This document shows, piece after piece, positions 7,069 through 16,300 of a DNA stretch of 22,614 bases. Location of the stretch: positions 1 through 22,614 of IMG/VR virus record IMGVR_UViG_3300003873_000071. One strand, written 5' to 3'. The notes under the pieces were generated by a model. The model saw nothing but the letters and a program-made list of their open reading frames with translations. It was not told where the DNA came from and made no database searches. Position numbers and translations under genes: made by a program. The first letter of the stretch is position 1. Each line of letters starts with the position of its first letter. This stretch comes from a virus.

Positions 7069-8778
7069 TTATTCCCCTTTAGTAATTTTTGTAAAATTAT
7101 TTTCTTTTTTGATTTCGTAAATTTGATCAAAAAACTCTTTGTCAAGCTGTCTATGAGATATAGTTATAATTTCTTTATTATTAAAATTATATTTTAAAAA
7201 ATCAAGAATTAACCCAACATTATCATTACTTAATGCTGAATCTACAAGTTCATCTAAAAGTAAAATATTTATTGAAAAACTATTACGAGCTTCTACTAAT
7301 TTAATAAAAGAAAATATAACAGCTAATGATAATCTCAATTTTTCTGAACCAGAAAAACTCATGTAATTTCTTTCTATGCCTCTTTCTAATATTTTAACTT
7401 CAAATATTTCATTAAAAACTATATTATATGGTATACCGAATTTTTCTAAATATTTATTTAGATACATATTAAATAATGGTATATATTTTATAAATATTTG
7501 TTTTTTAATTCCATTATCTGAGACTAATTCATTAATTATTTCTAATGATTTTCTATCTTTTTCTATTTTCCTTAGTTCTTCTTGAATTTGATTTTTTTCT
7601 TCAATGTAATTATCTAATTTATACGTATCTTCTTTCCATATAGTGTATTCTTTTATTTTAACTAGTTCATCTTCATTATATATTATGAGTGATTTATATT
7701 TATCTATATTAGATTGTATATTGTATTTATTATTAATTTTTTTTTCTAAATCATTTATTTTATTTTGCTTTACTTCTATATCAGATATTACCTCCTGGAC
7801 ACTCTGCTTAATCCCTGTGATGTTTGATTTAACATTGTTTATAGTATCATCATCTATCTTTATATTAACTATAGAGTCTAATTTAGAACATCCTATACAA
7901 TTGATAAATGTTTTCTTTAATGTAGTTTTTTTCTTAAACAGTGTTGTTAATTTTTTACCTTCTTTAATTAAATTACTTTTTTTAATATTAAGGTTAAAAA
8001 TTTCTGTTTTTAGAGTATTATATTCTTTAGTATATTCCTCTATATCTTGAAGTAATATTTTTAATTCTTTAATTTTATTATTATATTCTATTATATTACT
8101 ATTTATTTTATCTATATTAAAATTTCTTGAATTTTTTAAATCTTCATTTATTTTTTTTATTTCAGCAATATGTTTCTTCTCTTGATTTATTGCATTTATA
8201 ATATTTTTATATTGGTATTCTTTTTCTACTTTATTAGTACTTACTATATTATATCTTGCTTTACTTTCTAATAATAAATAATAAAGAATTTTTATATCTA
8301 ATATTTCTTCTAAAAAATTTTTTCTTTGACTTTTTGACATTGTAAAAAAAGATTTTGCTATTAATGTACTATCAAGTGAAATTAATCTAGTATAGGTATC
8401 ATAAGAAATTCCAAGAATATCTCTTTCTAATAATTCTTGTTCAGTTTGAATTCTATTATTAGATTCTATTTTTACATTATTTTTATATATTTCAAATATT
8501 TTAGGTGAATCACCCCTAATAATTTTATATTCTATATTATTTTTTTCAAATATTAACTTAACTAATAAATTAGATGAATTTGTAGAATTTATTAACTCAT
8601 TTATTTTAATGTTTTTTATTTTACCAAAAAGAACATAAGTAATAGCCATCATAGTAGAAGATTTACCTTCCCTATTATGACCTTTAATTAATGTCATTCC
8701 ATTCTTAAATTCGTATGTAACTGGTGAATTACCAAAACTTCTAAAGTTTTTTATTTCTATTGATTTTAATACTAGCAT
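7069..8778 (-). CDS. 46: Recombination endonuclease subunit, Rad50/SbcC-like ATPase (gp46)
   Basis: SMC-like ATPase partner of gp47; together they resect DNA ends for recombination-dependent replication. Numbered from the start chosen here: IKNFRSFG at 9-16, Walker A GHNREGKS at 33-40, a long coiled coil with a zinc-hook CIGC at 294-297, an ABC signature FSGSEKLRLS near 475 (SGS instead of SGG), Walker B ILLLDE near 505 with a D-loop DSAL, and a switch His (ISHRQ). Length of about 569 aa is close to T4 gp46 (560). The frame is open up to ATG 8796, but MLVLKSIEIKNF at 8778 follows GGAG overlapping the gp47 stop and matches the usual Rad50 N-terminus, so I prefer it. It is directly coupled to gp47 upstream and the gp33-like gene downstream. 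Confidence 0.92.
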   Translation of the reverse strand: MLVLKSIEIKNFRSFGNSPVTYEFKNGMTLIKGHNREGKSSTMMAITYVLFGKIKNIKINELINSTNSSNLLVKLIFEKNNIEYKIIRGDSPKIFEIYKNNVKIESNNRIQTEQELLERDILGISYDTYTRLISLDSTLIAKSFFTMSKSQRKNFLEEILDIKILYYLLLESKARYNIVSTNKVEKEYQYKNIINAINQEKKHIAEIKKINEDLKNSRNFNIDKINSNIIEYNNKIKELKILLQDIEEYTKEYNTLKTEIFNLNIKKSNLIKEGKKLTTLFKKKTTLKKTFINCIGCSKLDSIVNIKIDDDTINNVKSNITGIKQSVQEVISDIEVKQNKINDLEKKINNKYNIQSNIDKYKSLIIYNEDELVKIKEYTIWKEDTYKLDNYIEEKNQIQEELRKIEKDRKSLEIINELVSDNGIKKQIFIKYIPLFNMYLNKYLEKFGIPYNIVFNEIFEVKILERGIERNYMSFSGSEKLRLSLAVIFSFIKLVEARNSFSINILLLDELVDSALSNDNVGLILDFLKYNFNNKEIITISHRQLDKEFFDQIYEIKKENNFTKITKGE

Positions 8779-8779
8779 A

Positions 8780-9832
8780 TTACTCCATTTTATCAAGAGC
8801 TACTTTATATAATTCATTAAATATTTCTTTTGTATTAGTATCTAAATCTTTATTATTAATAATACTTATAATATCAACTTTATCATCATGAATTGATTTT
8901 TCTAATGAAATATTCTTAAGGAGCTCTTCTGTTTCATCTATTATTATATATTCTATATTTTCAATATTCATAAATACTCTCACAGTATTTAGAATTAATT
9001 TATCATCATATTTTAATATTATTTTTATAATATCATTTTTAAAATTATAATACTTATATAACTCTTCAATTGTTTTAAAATTTTGTTTTTTTGTAAAAGC
9101 TCCTTCAATTCTAATAGGTAATTCTTTTTTTGAATTTATATATAAGTATATATATTTTGGAGCTATTTTATTTTCAATAAATTCTAATTCAAAGTTAGGT
9201 TTTAATATATGAACTCCTTTCTTTTCATTAAAATCACCAAAATCGTGTTGTTCTGATGTTCCAAGATACATATCAGACTTTATATGATAATGACCAGAAA
9301 TTATTTTAGTATTTTTAAAAATATTCTTATTATTTCCGCCTTCAGATTTTATACCTTTTGTTAAAGGTGCTCCTTTAATTTCAAAATGACCAAATATTAT
9401 ATCATACTTAGAAGGGTCTTTTTTAAATTTTATTTCAGGGATCCAAGGTACTAATAAGCCTTTTTTACCATTTATAATAAATTCTGTATCTTCATCTATA
9501 ATATTAAAATTAAACATATCTCTTAAATATGATAATGAATTAATAGATATTGTACTTTTATAATAAGAGTCATGATTTCCTATTAAAATTGTTACATTTA
9601 TATCTTTTTCTTTAATATATCTAAAAAACTCATTAACTTTATTAAATATAAACCAATCTATATATGTTCTATTATGCCAAACATCACCAAGAATTATTAT
9701 ATTTTTTACTTTGTATTTATCTATTACCATTTTATAAAATTTAATTGTATCATCTACAATATTTAATCTATAATTTTTTCTTCCAAAATGTATATCTGTT
9801 AATAATAAAACATCTCCATTAATCTTAAACAT
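8780..9832 (-). CDS. 47: Recombination endonuclease subunit, Mre11/SbcD-like nuclease (gp47)
   Basis: Metallophosphoesterase nuclease, partner of gp46. Metal-binding motifs, numbered from the start chosen here: LLTDIHFG (Asp13, His15), ILGDVWHNR (Asp50), IGNHD (Asn86-His87-Asp88), and later FGHFE and SGHYH. Length of about 350 aa is similar to T4 gp47 (339). The frame is open to ATG 9865, but M at 9832 (MFKINGDVLLLTDIH) gives the expected distance to motif I and lies after GGAAGGGA, though 11 nt away. This start overlaps the gp55-like gene by 8 nt, while the longer starts (9865, 9853) lack a visible ribosome binding site. The stop overlaps the gp46 ribosome binding region. Confidence 0.9.
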   Translation of the reverse strand: MFKINGDVLLLTDIHFGRKNYRLNIVDDTIKFYKMVIDKYKVKNIIILGDVWHNRTYIDWFIFNKVNEFFRYIKEKDINVTILIGNHDSYYKSTISINSLSYLRDMFNFNIIDEDTEFIINGKKGLLVPWIPEIKFKKDPSKYDIIFGHFEIKGAPLTKGIKSEGGNNKNIFKNTKIISGHYHIKSDMYLGTSEQHDFGDFNEKKGVHILKPNFELEFIENKIAPKYIYLYINSKKELPIRIEGAFTKKQNFKTIEELYKYYNFKNDIIKIILKYDDKLILNTVRVFMNIENIEYIIIDETEELLKNISLEKSIHDDKVDIISIINNKDLDTNTKEIFNELYKVALDKME

Positions 9833-10526
9833 ATATTGGTTGGTCCCTTCCATTATATAATTCACATAATATATCTATATCACGTTTTGTATTTTTATTA
9901 TCTGAAATTTCTTTAGATTGTTTACTTTTATTAAGAAATTTTATACCAGCTAAATTACCAGAATAAGCTAATGACGTAAAATATAAAAAAGCACCTTTAT
10001 GCTCTATTTTTTCTTTAAGTATTTTTTTACCTTTTTCTAATGTATAATTAAGTCTCATTCTAATTGGATCAAATTTCCACCAATATCTAGCAAAAAATGT
10101 ATTTGCTGATGACATTAACTCATCTTTATATGCTTGTGAATAATTTCTCCAATTTGATTTTTTAAGTATATTTTCTTCTATTTCTAAAAAATATTTTCCT
10201 AATTCATTTGATGCAATATACTTTAAATTACATTTTTGTAGAATTAATTTTTTATTATTAAATATATTTAGAACTGTTTTTCTATTTTTTATTTCATCAT
10301 TAGTAAGTATATTTACTGGTATACTAACCCTTATATATTTTTTATTAAATTTAGTAATATACTTTTTATTTAATACATTATTATCATATTTAATTTTAAT
10401 ATTATTAATATCTGAAACATCTTCTAATTTATGTACTACTTCATCTATTAATATATCAGAATATAATATTTGTTTTTCTTTAATTAATAATTGAGTTAAC
10501 TTTAAATCATCTATATAATTTGCCAT
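9825..10526 (-). CDS. 55: Late-transcription sigma factor (gp55-like)
   Basis: A highly divergent sigma70-family factor for late promoters. Residues about 105-200 follow T4 gp55: ELGKYFLEIEENILKKSNW, then RNYSQAYKDELMSSAN, KFDPIRMRL, and an AFLYFTSLAYSGNLAGIKF segment. These match the T4 pattern of Y-Q-W-K-E-M, F-D and AYITQACFNAF. At 233 aa it is longer than T4 gp55 (185) because of an N-terminal extension of about 100 residues without recognisable motifs. As in T4, it lies upstream of gp47 and gp46. It is the first gene after the promoter at 10554-10587 and has AAAAAGGAA as ribosome binding site. Its likely targets are the lysis and structural genes on the right of the window, which lack the early/middle promoter motif. 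Confidence 0.75.
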   Translation of the reverse strand: MANYIDDLKLTQLLIKEKQILYSDILIDEVVHKLEDVSDINNIKIKYDNNVLNKKYITKFNKKYIRVSIPVNILTNDEIKNRKTVLNIFNNKKLILQKCNLKYIASNELGKYFLEIEENILKKSNWRNYSQAYKDELMSSANTFFARYWWKFDPIRMRLNYTLEKGKKILKEKIEHKGAFLYFTSLAYSGNLAGIKFLNKSKQSKEISDNKNTKRDIDILCELYNGRDQPIYV

Positions 10527-10553
10527 TATATTTCCTTTTTGTTTTAATAATAT

Positions 10554-10587
10554 ATTATATCATAACTTTCATTAAAAGGAGATTAAA
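10554..10587 (-). promoter_or_regulatory. Phage promoter copy 5, driving gp55-gp47-gp46-gp33
   Basis: Minus-strand TTTAA, 6 nt, TTTAA, 12 nt, TATAAT with the TGA extension. The distal box contains the TAA stop (10583-10585) of the 102-aa gene. It precedes four tightly coupled genes, with no further copy until 6776, so it probably transcribes them as one operon. Confidence 0.8.
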
Positions 10588-10891
10588 CTTTCTTTTTCCA
10601 TTGTTTTAATTCAGTAGTTTTTATCCTTTCCCACAATCTAGCAGATTCGTCATCAAATATAAAATTAACAAAATTTTCATCAATAAATTGATCTAAAAAA
10701 TTTTTATTAATATATACAATTAAATTTATATAAGCTATTAAAGACACACTATATTTCTTTTTTTTATCTAATAAAATTATAAATTTTTCTAATAATCTTA
10801 TTTTCTTTTGAAATATATATGTATTTGTATGTTGAATGTCTAAATTTTTAATAAGAGTATAGATATTCAATGGTAATTTTGATTTAATCAT
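10583..10891 (-). CDS. Hypothetical protein, 102 aa, helical
   Basis: Not recognised. It is a small basic protein, predicted mostly helical, with a hydrophobic stretch VSLIAYINLIVYI around residues 48-60 that is probably a buried helix rather than a clear membrane anchor. The last 25 residues are charged with a Trp pair (LWERIKTTELKQW). It starts shortly after the HTH gene stop with AAGGAT upstream, and is the last gene of the uvsY-uvsW operon. Its stop codon is inside the next promoter. Confidence 0.7.
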   Translation of the reverse strand: MIKSKLPLNIYTLIKNLDIQHTNTYIFQKKIRLLEKFIILLDKKKKYSVSLIAYINLIVYINKNFLDQFIDENFVNFIFDDESARLWERIKTTELKQWKKKV

Positions 10892-10897
10892 TAATGT

Positions 10898-11284
10898 TTA
10901 TCCTTCTTCTAAAACTTTTCTAATATCAATAGTTTTTATTTTTAATTTTCTTCCAATTTTAGATGGTGTTAATCCTTCAGATTTATATTTTAAAATAAGA
11001 GCTTTTATTTCATCTGTTATTTTCGGTGTTTTTTGTGTTTTTTGTGTTATAGATTTTTTTCTTATTTTAGTTTCTACAGTATCTTCTACAATAGATTTTT
11101 TAACTGTTTCTGGTGATACTTTAAATACAGCACCTGATAAAATTCCTTCTATATAAATATCATTATCTATTTCATAAAGATAATACGATTCATTTGATTT
11201 TAAGCTATATGTAATATCCTTATTTATACTAACATTCTTATTTTTCAATATTTCATCGAATTCATGTTTTTTTATAAGTTCCAT
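10898..11284 (-). CDS. Hypothetical protein with C-terminal helix-turn-helix, 128 aa
   Basis: The N-terminal half (1-60) is an apparent beta-rich domain (YYLYEIDNDIYIEGI, GAVFKV). A basic Thr/Gln/Lys linker with near-repeats (QKTQKTPK) follows at about 70-88. Residues 89-126, TDEIKALILKYKSEGLTPSKI then GRKLKIKTIDIRKVL, have the pattern of a homeodomain-like or resolvase-like helix-turn-helix. It probably binds DNA, but target and role are not evident. It follows uvsW closely (start after AGGAG) in the recombination operon, so it could be a replication or transcription accessory. I cannot name the family. Confidence 0.75.
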   Translation of the reverse strand: MELIKKHEFDEILKNKNVSINKDITYSLKSNESYYLYEIDNDIYIEGILSGAVFKVSPETVKKSIVEDTVETKIRKKSITQKTQKTPKITDEIKALILKYKSEGLTPSKIGRKLKIKTIDIRKVLEEG

Positions 11285-11293
11285 CGTTTCTCC

Positions 11294-12826
11294 TTAAATG
11301 TAAATTGATTTTTCGTGTATAAAATGTTTTTCTGCACGGTATGTTGCTAATCTATCTAAATAGTGTTTAAATGCAAAATTAGTATGTACTTTTTTAGATT
11401 TTGGATTTTTAACTCTAAAATCATCTACTAAATCATATAAATAAGCAATTTTTTTATTGGCATTCTGTCGTAAAAATCTACCAATAGATTGTATTAAGTT
11501 AATATTAGATTTACCAGCATTTTGAGCTAATATACCTATATGAATATTTTTTATATTAACACCTGTTGAGAATGTTTTGTATGAACAAACAGTAATTACA
11601 CCATTTTCAGATTCAAGGGATTTTCTAATATTCTCTCTAACCTCACCTTTAACACCTCCATCTATATAATATATTTTTGTATTAATATTATTTAATTCAT
11701 TATATTTTTCTAATTCTTCTACTATTTTTTTACCATAGCTTACGTTTCTAAAAAATATTAATGAATTTCCTTTTTTAGCCATATTAATAGCTAATTTAAT
11801 AACAAAATTTATTTTATTAATATCAGAACAAATATATTGTTCTTCTTTAAAATATTTTAATCCTTTAATACTCTTACAAAGTTCAGTATCCCTCCTTTTC
11901 AAATATATAGCTGTAATTTTTATGTCAGTAGCATAACCACGTTCTATTAATTCTCTTGATGATATAATTTTTATTACTTTACCTGTAATTGCTTTAATTT
12001 GATATAAATCTATTTTAGATTGGGGTAAACTGCCTGTTGTACCTATTTTAAATTCAGCATTAACACTTTGTACAGTTTCACCAATCTTTTTTCCTTCTTT
12101 ACCTAAATGAGCTTCATCAATTAATATTGTAGATATATTTTTAGTAATTAATTCACTTGTAATATCTTTATTCATTAGTGACTGCCATGTGCTAATTATA
12201 ATATCAGCATCTAAATTTTTAACTGTACCAGAATATATTCTATTTATTTCAATATCTGTATTTGTATTAGCTTTATACTTTTCTATTCCATAGTCAATAA
12301 AATCAGCATACATCTGTTCAACAAGATTAATAGATGGTACTATTAACAAAGATGAACCTTGATTATATTTTAAATTGTAAAGCATAATAATATATATCAT
12401 TAATGATTTACCTGAAGAAGTTGCTGAAACAAGTATACATTTTTTATTAAATATACCTTCTATTATACCTTTATATTGATAATCTCGGGGTTTAAATGGT
12501 AACTCTGCTTGTTTAATAATAGAATCTATTCTTTCTTTAATCGTATCTTTACTTACATTCTTTTCATCTTCTATATCTAATATATACTCTATTTCATTAT
12601 TATCTAAAAATGATAATAAATCATCTAATAAACCTATACCTAAAAGATTTTTCTTAAAATTAAAAAATTTATATTTACCATCCCAAATACCTAATTTATA
12701 TAGTGGCATAAATCTATAGCCATCTACAAATTCAGAAAAATAATTATATATTTGTTTTTTAAATTCTAATTCATCTAAATTAAAACTTATTTTAACAAAT
12801 GATTCATTAAATTTTGAAATTTTCAT
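11294..12826 (-). CDS. uvsW: UvsW-like superfamily 2 helicase
   Basis: SF2 helicase expected to unwind R-loops and branched DNA during recombination-dependent replication. The N-terminal 100 residues form the small UvsW-type domain (GYRFMPLYKLGIWDGKYKFF). Helicase motifs: Q-like RDYQ at 114-117, Walker A ATSSGKS at 135-141, DEAH at 237-240, TGSL at 264-267, a motif IV/V region (SLIFFRN, TFSTGVNIKNI), and motif VI QSIGRFLRQ near 455. Length (510 aa) is close to T4 UvsW (503). It overlaps the UvsY-like gene by 4 nt (ATGA), which mirrors T4, where uvsW and uvsY are neighbours. Confidence 0.9.
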   Translation of the reverse strand: MKISKFNESFVKISFNLDELEFKKQIYNYFSEFVDGYRFMPLYKLGIWDGKYKFFNFKKNLLGIGLLDDLLSFLDNNEIEYILDIEDEKNVSKDTIKERIDSIIKQAELPFKPRDYQYKGIIEGIFNKKCILVSATSSGKSLMIYIIMLYNLKYNQGSSLLIVPSINLVEQMYADFIDYGIEKYKANTNTDIEINRIYSGTVKNLDADIIISTWQSLMNKDITSELITKNISTILIDEAHLGKEGKKIGETVQSVNAEFKIGTTGSLPQSKIDLYQIKAITGKVIKIISSRELIERGYATDIKITAIYLKRRDTELCKSIKGLKYFKEEQYICSDINKINFVIKLAINMAKKGNSLIFFRNVSYGKKIVEELEKYNELNNINTKIYYIDGGVKGEVRENIRKSLESENGVITVCSYKTFSTGVNIKNIHIGILAQNAGKSNINLIQSIGRFLRQNANKKIAYLYDLVDDFRVKNPKSKKVHTNFAFKHYLDRLATYRAEKHFIHEKSIYI

Positions 12827-13242
12827 ATTATATTTCCTGTAAGTTTAGAATATTCAATTGCATTTTTTAAATTCCAATTCATACTTTCTAACTCTTTAAG
12901 AGTTCTTTCTATGTATTCTATTAAAATTTTATATTGTTGTATATTTTTTTGTATATTGATATATTCTAAATCTGATATTATAAACATTTTAAGTTCATTT
13001 TTTTCTAATTTTATATCAAAATCAACTTTATAATACATATATAATTCTTTATACTTGATATTTAAATCATTCTCAAGCTCGTAATATGCCTTTGTAAATC
13101 GAGCTAATAATTTTGAATATTTATGCATTTTTATTCCAGATGTAAATAAAAAATTAGTTATAGATTCTATATCTTTATTAGTACTTAAATCTTTTTCAGC
13201 TTGATCTTTAAGTTTATCAAAAACAACTTCAAAATCTTCCAT
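12823..13242 (-). CDS. uvsY: UvsY-like recombination mediator
   Basis: At 139 aa it is essentially the size of T4 UvsY (137 aa). UvsY helps load the UvsX recombinase onto gp32-coated single strands. The sequence is helical and follows the UvsY pattern: KYSKLLARF near 40, a segment KYKELYMYYK, an acidic-basic KNELKMFIISDLEY, and QQYKILIEYIERTLKEL then NWNLKNAIEYSKL at the end, where T4 has LQYWGILLDF and FAIKHIQDM. The strongest support is context: it is 4-nt coupled to uvsW. It is first in its operon behind the promoter at 13331-13364, and has an unusually long leader (about 80 nt) with a GC-rich hairpin. Confidence 0.75.
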   Translation of the reverse strand: MEDFEVVFDKLKDQAEKDLSTNKDIESITNFLFTSGIKMHKYSKLLARFTKAYYELENDLNIKYKELYMYYKVDFDIKLEKNELKMFIISDLEYINIQKNIQQYKILIEYIERTLKELESMNWNLKNAIEYSKLTGNII

Positions 13243-13270
13243 TGCGTATCCTTTTTTTTATATCTCTGGA

Positions 13271-13292
13271 GCATCTGGTGACACCCAGAAGC
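13271..13292 (-). promoter_or_regulatory. Hairpin in the uvsY leader
   Basis: TCTGG (13274-13278) pairs with CCAGA (13285-13289). After an A-A mismatch, GC (13271-13272) pairs with GC (13291-13292). The loop is TGACAC. No T-run follows, so it is not a typical terminator. It lies between promoter copy 6 and the uvsY ribosome binding site (AAAAAAGGAT), where other leaders in this window are only 10-15 nt, so translational control is possible. A second small hairpin (AGTAA/TTACT) lies at 13306-13319. Confidence 0.5.
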
Positions 13293-13330
13293 TAAATCTA
13301 AATAAAGTAATATGTTACTGTATATTTTAT

Positions 13331-13364
13331 ATTATATCATAAAACATATTAAATCTGCATTAAA
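13331..13364 (-). promoter_or_regulatory. Phage promoter copy 6, driving uvsY-uvsW
   Basis: TTTAA, 6 nt, TTTAA, 12 nt ending ATGA, TATAAT on the minus strand, with the same spacing as the other copies. It lies in the 144-nt gap between the large polymerase-like gene and uvsY. Unlike copies 1-5 it does not overlap the preceding stop codon (13387). Confidence 0.78.
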
Positions 13365-13386
13365 TAGAGGTATTCATTAAAACTTT

Positions 13387-16300
13387 CTATTTTATATAGG
13401 CACTTCTATTTTCTTGAAATATACTCTTTTCTGAGAAAATATCTAATTTTTTATAAAAATATATAGTATTTTGTTTAATATTATTAGTTTTATTATTTAA
13501 TATTTCTTTTATATTACTATCAATAAATCCGAGTGCAGCTAATATACTATTAACAGTTATTGAAGTTATTGGAGTTGTTGGATTAATTGGATTAACTGGA
13601 TTAACTGGATTAATTGAATTAACTGGATTAACTGGAGTTGTTGGATTAATTAAATTAACTGAATTAAAAGAAAATGGATAATATACATGAAAATTCGATA
13701 CATTGAATTGAAGATTCAATGTATTGGATTTGCATATAAATTCATGAAATGAATTTATATGTTTAGATATTGACAGTACATTAATATTATTAATGTTTTT
13801 ACTGTCAGTGTCTAAAGAGAACTTAAGGGAAGAAATGATATTATTAGTAGGTTGAATTGGTTTACAGCTTAGTGTTCTGAAATCATCAGATAAATCAGCT
13901 GTTTTCAGAACACAAGGACAAGAATGATTGACATCATTCTTATCCTTAGAATTTTTTCTGTCAATAAAATTAAAGAATTCATTAATATCATCTAATTCAA
14001 TATCTAAATTATTATGTTTATTTTCATTATAGAATTTATTTAATATATCATCTTTATTCAAGGATTTATCGGAGTTCAAGGATTTATCGGAGTTAACTGA
14101 ATTATTAGAATTCTTATTAGAATATATTGATACATCATTAAAATATATTATTTCATCATGTATTCTTATCATTTTACTTTCATCATATTTTAAATTTCTG
14201 TTTTTTAATTCATTATTTAATTTGTTAAATTCTAATGTTGTAAATAAATGATTAAGAGATTTGAATGGATATAAAGTATTATTATTAGACTCTAAATAAG
14301 TATTAATTGCATTTAATTCTTTAGATAGATTATTATTAAATTCATTTAATACTAATTCTTTTTTTATAGCTTCTTGTATTTCATTTTTTTCATAATTCTT
14401 AAGTTCAAAATAATTAAATTCTTCTTTTATTAGCTCAAAAAATGCATTATTAGATGTTTTAACACCATTAGATATTAATTTAAGAAAATGAAATTTAGCA
14501 GCTCTTGAAAGAATATATTTTAATGTTTTTTTATCTATATCTACATTAATTCTTTTTATTATATTATTAACTGTATACTTTATTATTTCTTTTCTGTTAT
14601 TATAATATTTAGTTATATAATCTGTACAGAAATCTTTATCTTTGAATTCATCATGTATTATAGTATAAGCTGAATTAGATAGATCAAATGATGTGAAATT
14701 ATCTTTAATTAGTGTTTTTCTAACTCTTCTAGGTAACTGATTAAAAATATAATAAGTTCTATTTGTAAATTTTGATAATGTTGTTTTAATTATCATTTCT
14801 CCTGTTACAGGATTTATTAAAGAACATAATTTTTCTATAGCTTTTTTTTCTCTATAAAGTTTTTTTTCTTTTTTTGTCCATTTAACTTCAGAATGAAAAT
14901 CTATTAATTTAACACTAATAAATAACTTAATTAAATTATACTTATCATTTTTATTCAGTATTTTTTTATTATATAGTTTATTTAATACTAATATAATTTC
15001 TTTACCATATTGAACTTTATCTTTTGTATCTTGGAATTTATTAAATTCTATTATATGCTCTTTTATTTCATTAGGTATTATTCTTTTTATTACTCTAAGA
15101 ATATTACTTAATTCGCTTAATGATTTTTCTTTTAAACTAGCTAATGAATTATTCTTAATAAATTCTATATCATTAATTTTATTCATTGATTTTGTTTTGA
15201 ATTTATTATTTATTACTTTTTTTAATATTATTCTATACCCAGTAAGTACTGTATTTAATAGTTTATTTTTTATTTCTTTTAAATCATTGGGGGTATACTT
15301 AATTTGTTTATTAAAATACTTATTAATGTCATTATCAGTAAAAGTATTTATATTTATATTAAATTTCTCTATAATATAATTTAATTCGTTCTCAGATGCT
15401 GTATCTATATCAGGTAATTCAAAAATATCGTGAATTTTTTTATATTCATAAGTATATCCATATAATTTTTTATTTGTTAATACAGCTAATTCATGTACCA
15501 TTTCATGTTTTTTAATATCATGTAATTTAGATATTAATTCTTTATCTAATTCTAATAAATATTCCATAGCTGTTTTTTTAGATGAATTAGCTGGTCTATA
15601 AAAAATTGTTCCATCAAATTTAGTAGGATAAATTACTTTATTAGAATTATTATTATTTTTTTGAATTTCATTAATAGCATCTATTTTATCTTGATTTGAT
15701 GAATAATTATAATTATATGGATTAGTGTATTTTTCATCATTAATTTCTAAAGATATCTCAAACATATCTTCCATATATTCAGGTGTTAATGGGTTATTCA
15801 TTAATTTTAAAGTATTTACTAAAGAATCTGAAGTATACTGATAATTTATTATATCACACATTCTTACATTAAATTTATAAAAAGGTATTAATTCATCTCT
15901 TTTTTTTGAATTCAATGGATTTAATGAATCTAAGATATTTTCTTTATTATCAGTACATATAATAGGTGCTTCATAATTTATCTTAAAATTATTAATATTA
16001 ATTATTTTGTTCTCAGTACTACTATAAATAAATTTTTTATTTATAGATTTAAGTTTTCTTGATATAATTTTTTGATATTTTTTCTTATACCATTTAAGAT
16101 CTTTTTTATTAGTATATAAATCATATACTATACTTACTATTTTATCTTCAGAATTTTTAACAACAATATTATCTAATACATTATCAGATAATATTTTTGA
16201 TTTAGCAAAAGTACTACAACCTTTACCATCAATAGAATTACCTGTATGTACTTCACTAAAAAGTTTTTTGAATACATTTCTTACTGATTTATTTGATTTA

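Noticed and set aside
9833-9865. Longer gp47 start at 9865 or 9853
   Set aside because: No ribosome binding site, longer overlap with the gp55-like gene, and the metallophosphoesterase motif would lie further from the start than is usual.
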